Assembly (NCBI GenBank): GCA_050952225.1
Contig: JBMNKL010000001.1
Coordinates: forward strand, 620,001 to 684,000
Source of the DNA: JBMNKL01 sp050952225
GTDB lineage: Bacteria > Bacillota > Clostridia > Acetivibrionales > DTU013
Length of the DNA: 64,000 nt
Reading direction: 5' to 3'
The position numbers were made by a program, and so were the translations under genes. Below are positions 63,923 to 64,000 of this stretch, piece after piece; position 1 is the stretch's first letter; each line of letters begins with the position of its first letter. The notes beneath the pieces were generated by a model. That model ran no database searches and was not told the origin of the DNA. It saw only the letters and a list, made by a program, of their open reading frames with translations.

Positions 63923-64000
63923 ATGCTACTGATCAAGAATGCCAGGATACTGACAATGGCAGGGATTGAATACCAAAACGGATATATTGCGGCCGATGAG
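63923..64000 (+). CDS. Amidohydrolase family protein, 3' end off the window
   Basis: 26 codons are visible from an ATG seven bases after AGGAGG: MLLIKNARILTMAGIEYQNG, then YIAADE. The pattern of an early beta-strand with NARILTM and a short GYIAADE segment is typical of the first beta-sandwich of metal-dependent amidohydrolases (atrazine chlorohydrolase, imidazolonepropionase, dihydroorotase types). No metal ligands fall inside the window, so the substrate class is open. Confidence 0.7.
   Translation, partial: MLLIKNARILTMAGIEYQNGYIAADE

Overview
The window looks like chromosomal DNA of a Gram-positive, endospore-forming, Clostridia-type bacterium (my inference, not a tree placement). The grounds are strong AGGAGG-type ribosome-binding sites, frequent TTG and GTG starts, an S10-spc-alpha ribosomal cluster in Firmicutes order with a type-Z S14, spoIIR and GerM sporulation genes, S-layer (SLH) proteins, an ECF transporter module, a SigB/SigF-type sigma module, and a eukaryote-type hexokinase of the kind also known in cellulolytic clostridia.

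Layout. 0-4.8 kb: an unusual cluster of two tandem enolase-like proteins, a divergent glycerate 2-kinase-like protein and an M24 peptidase-like protein, all with altered catalytic residues. 4.8-14.1 kb: a YkuK-like RNase H-fold gene, a GerM-domain lipoprotein, a two-gene reverse-strand cell-envelope operon (GT2 glycosyltransferase and a large membrane protein), then ddl, murI, a DUF1934 gene and argS. 14.3-21.3 kb: secreted and envelope genes (two SLH proteins, a CtpA-type protease, SpoIIR). 21.3-29.1 kb: a palindromic element, an IMP dehydrogenase-type gene, greA, lysS, a J-domain-like membrane protein, and a STAS/anti-sigma kinase/sigma factor module. 29.5-35.5 kb: one rRNA operon (16S, tRNA-Ile, 23S, 5S) whose 23S gene carries an intervening sequence encoding a four-helix-bundle protein. 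The operon lies between two inverted copies of a palindromic repeat. 36-39 kb: diaminopimelate dehydrogenase, a small membrane protein and a canonical glycerate 2-kinase. 39-56 kb: the ribosomal protein cluster with secY, adk, map, infA and rpoA. 56-62.6 kb: the ECF energizing module, hexokinase, truA and rplM-rpsI. 62.6-64 kb: a gene of foreign-looking composition and the start of an amidohydrolase.

Sequence quality matters here. Nine genes, most of them essential single-copy genes (rplC, rplD, rplB, rpsS, rpsC, rpsQ, rplM, truA, ddh), plus hexokinase and one SLH gene, are broken by single-base indels. Every one of these indels can be placed at a third codon position, and most look like both alternatives of a synonymous wobble site (usually G and A) written side by side. 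I read this as a mixed-strain consensus artefact, and I annotate these genes as whole genes with apparent frameshifts. The most interesting biology is the eroded enolase/glycerate-kinase cluster, the 23S intervening sequence, the inverted palindromic elements around the rRNA operon, and the attenuator-like leader of the S10 operon.
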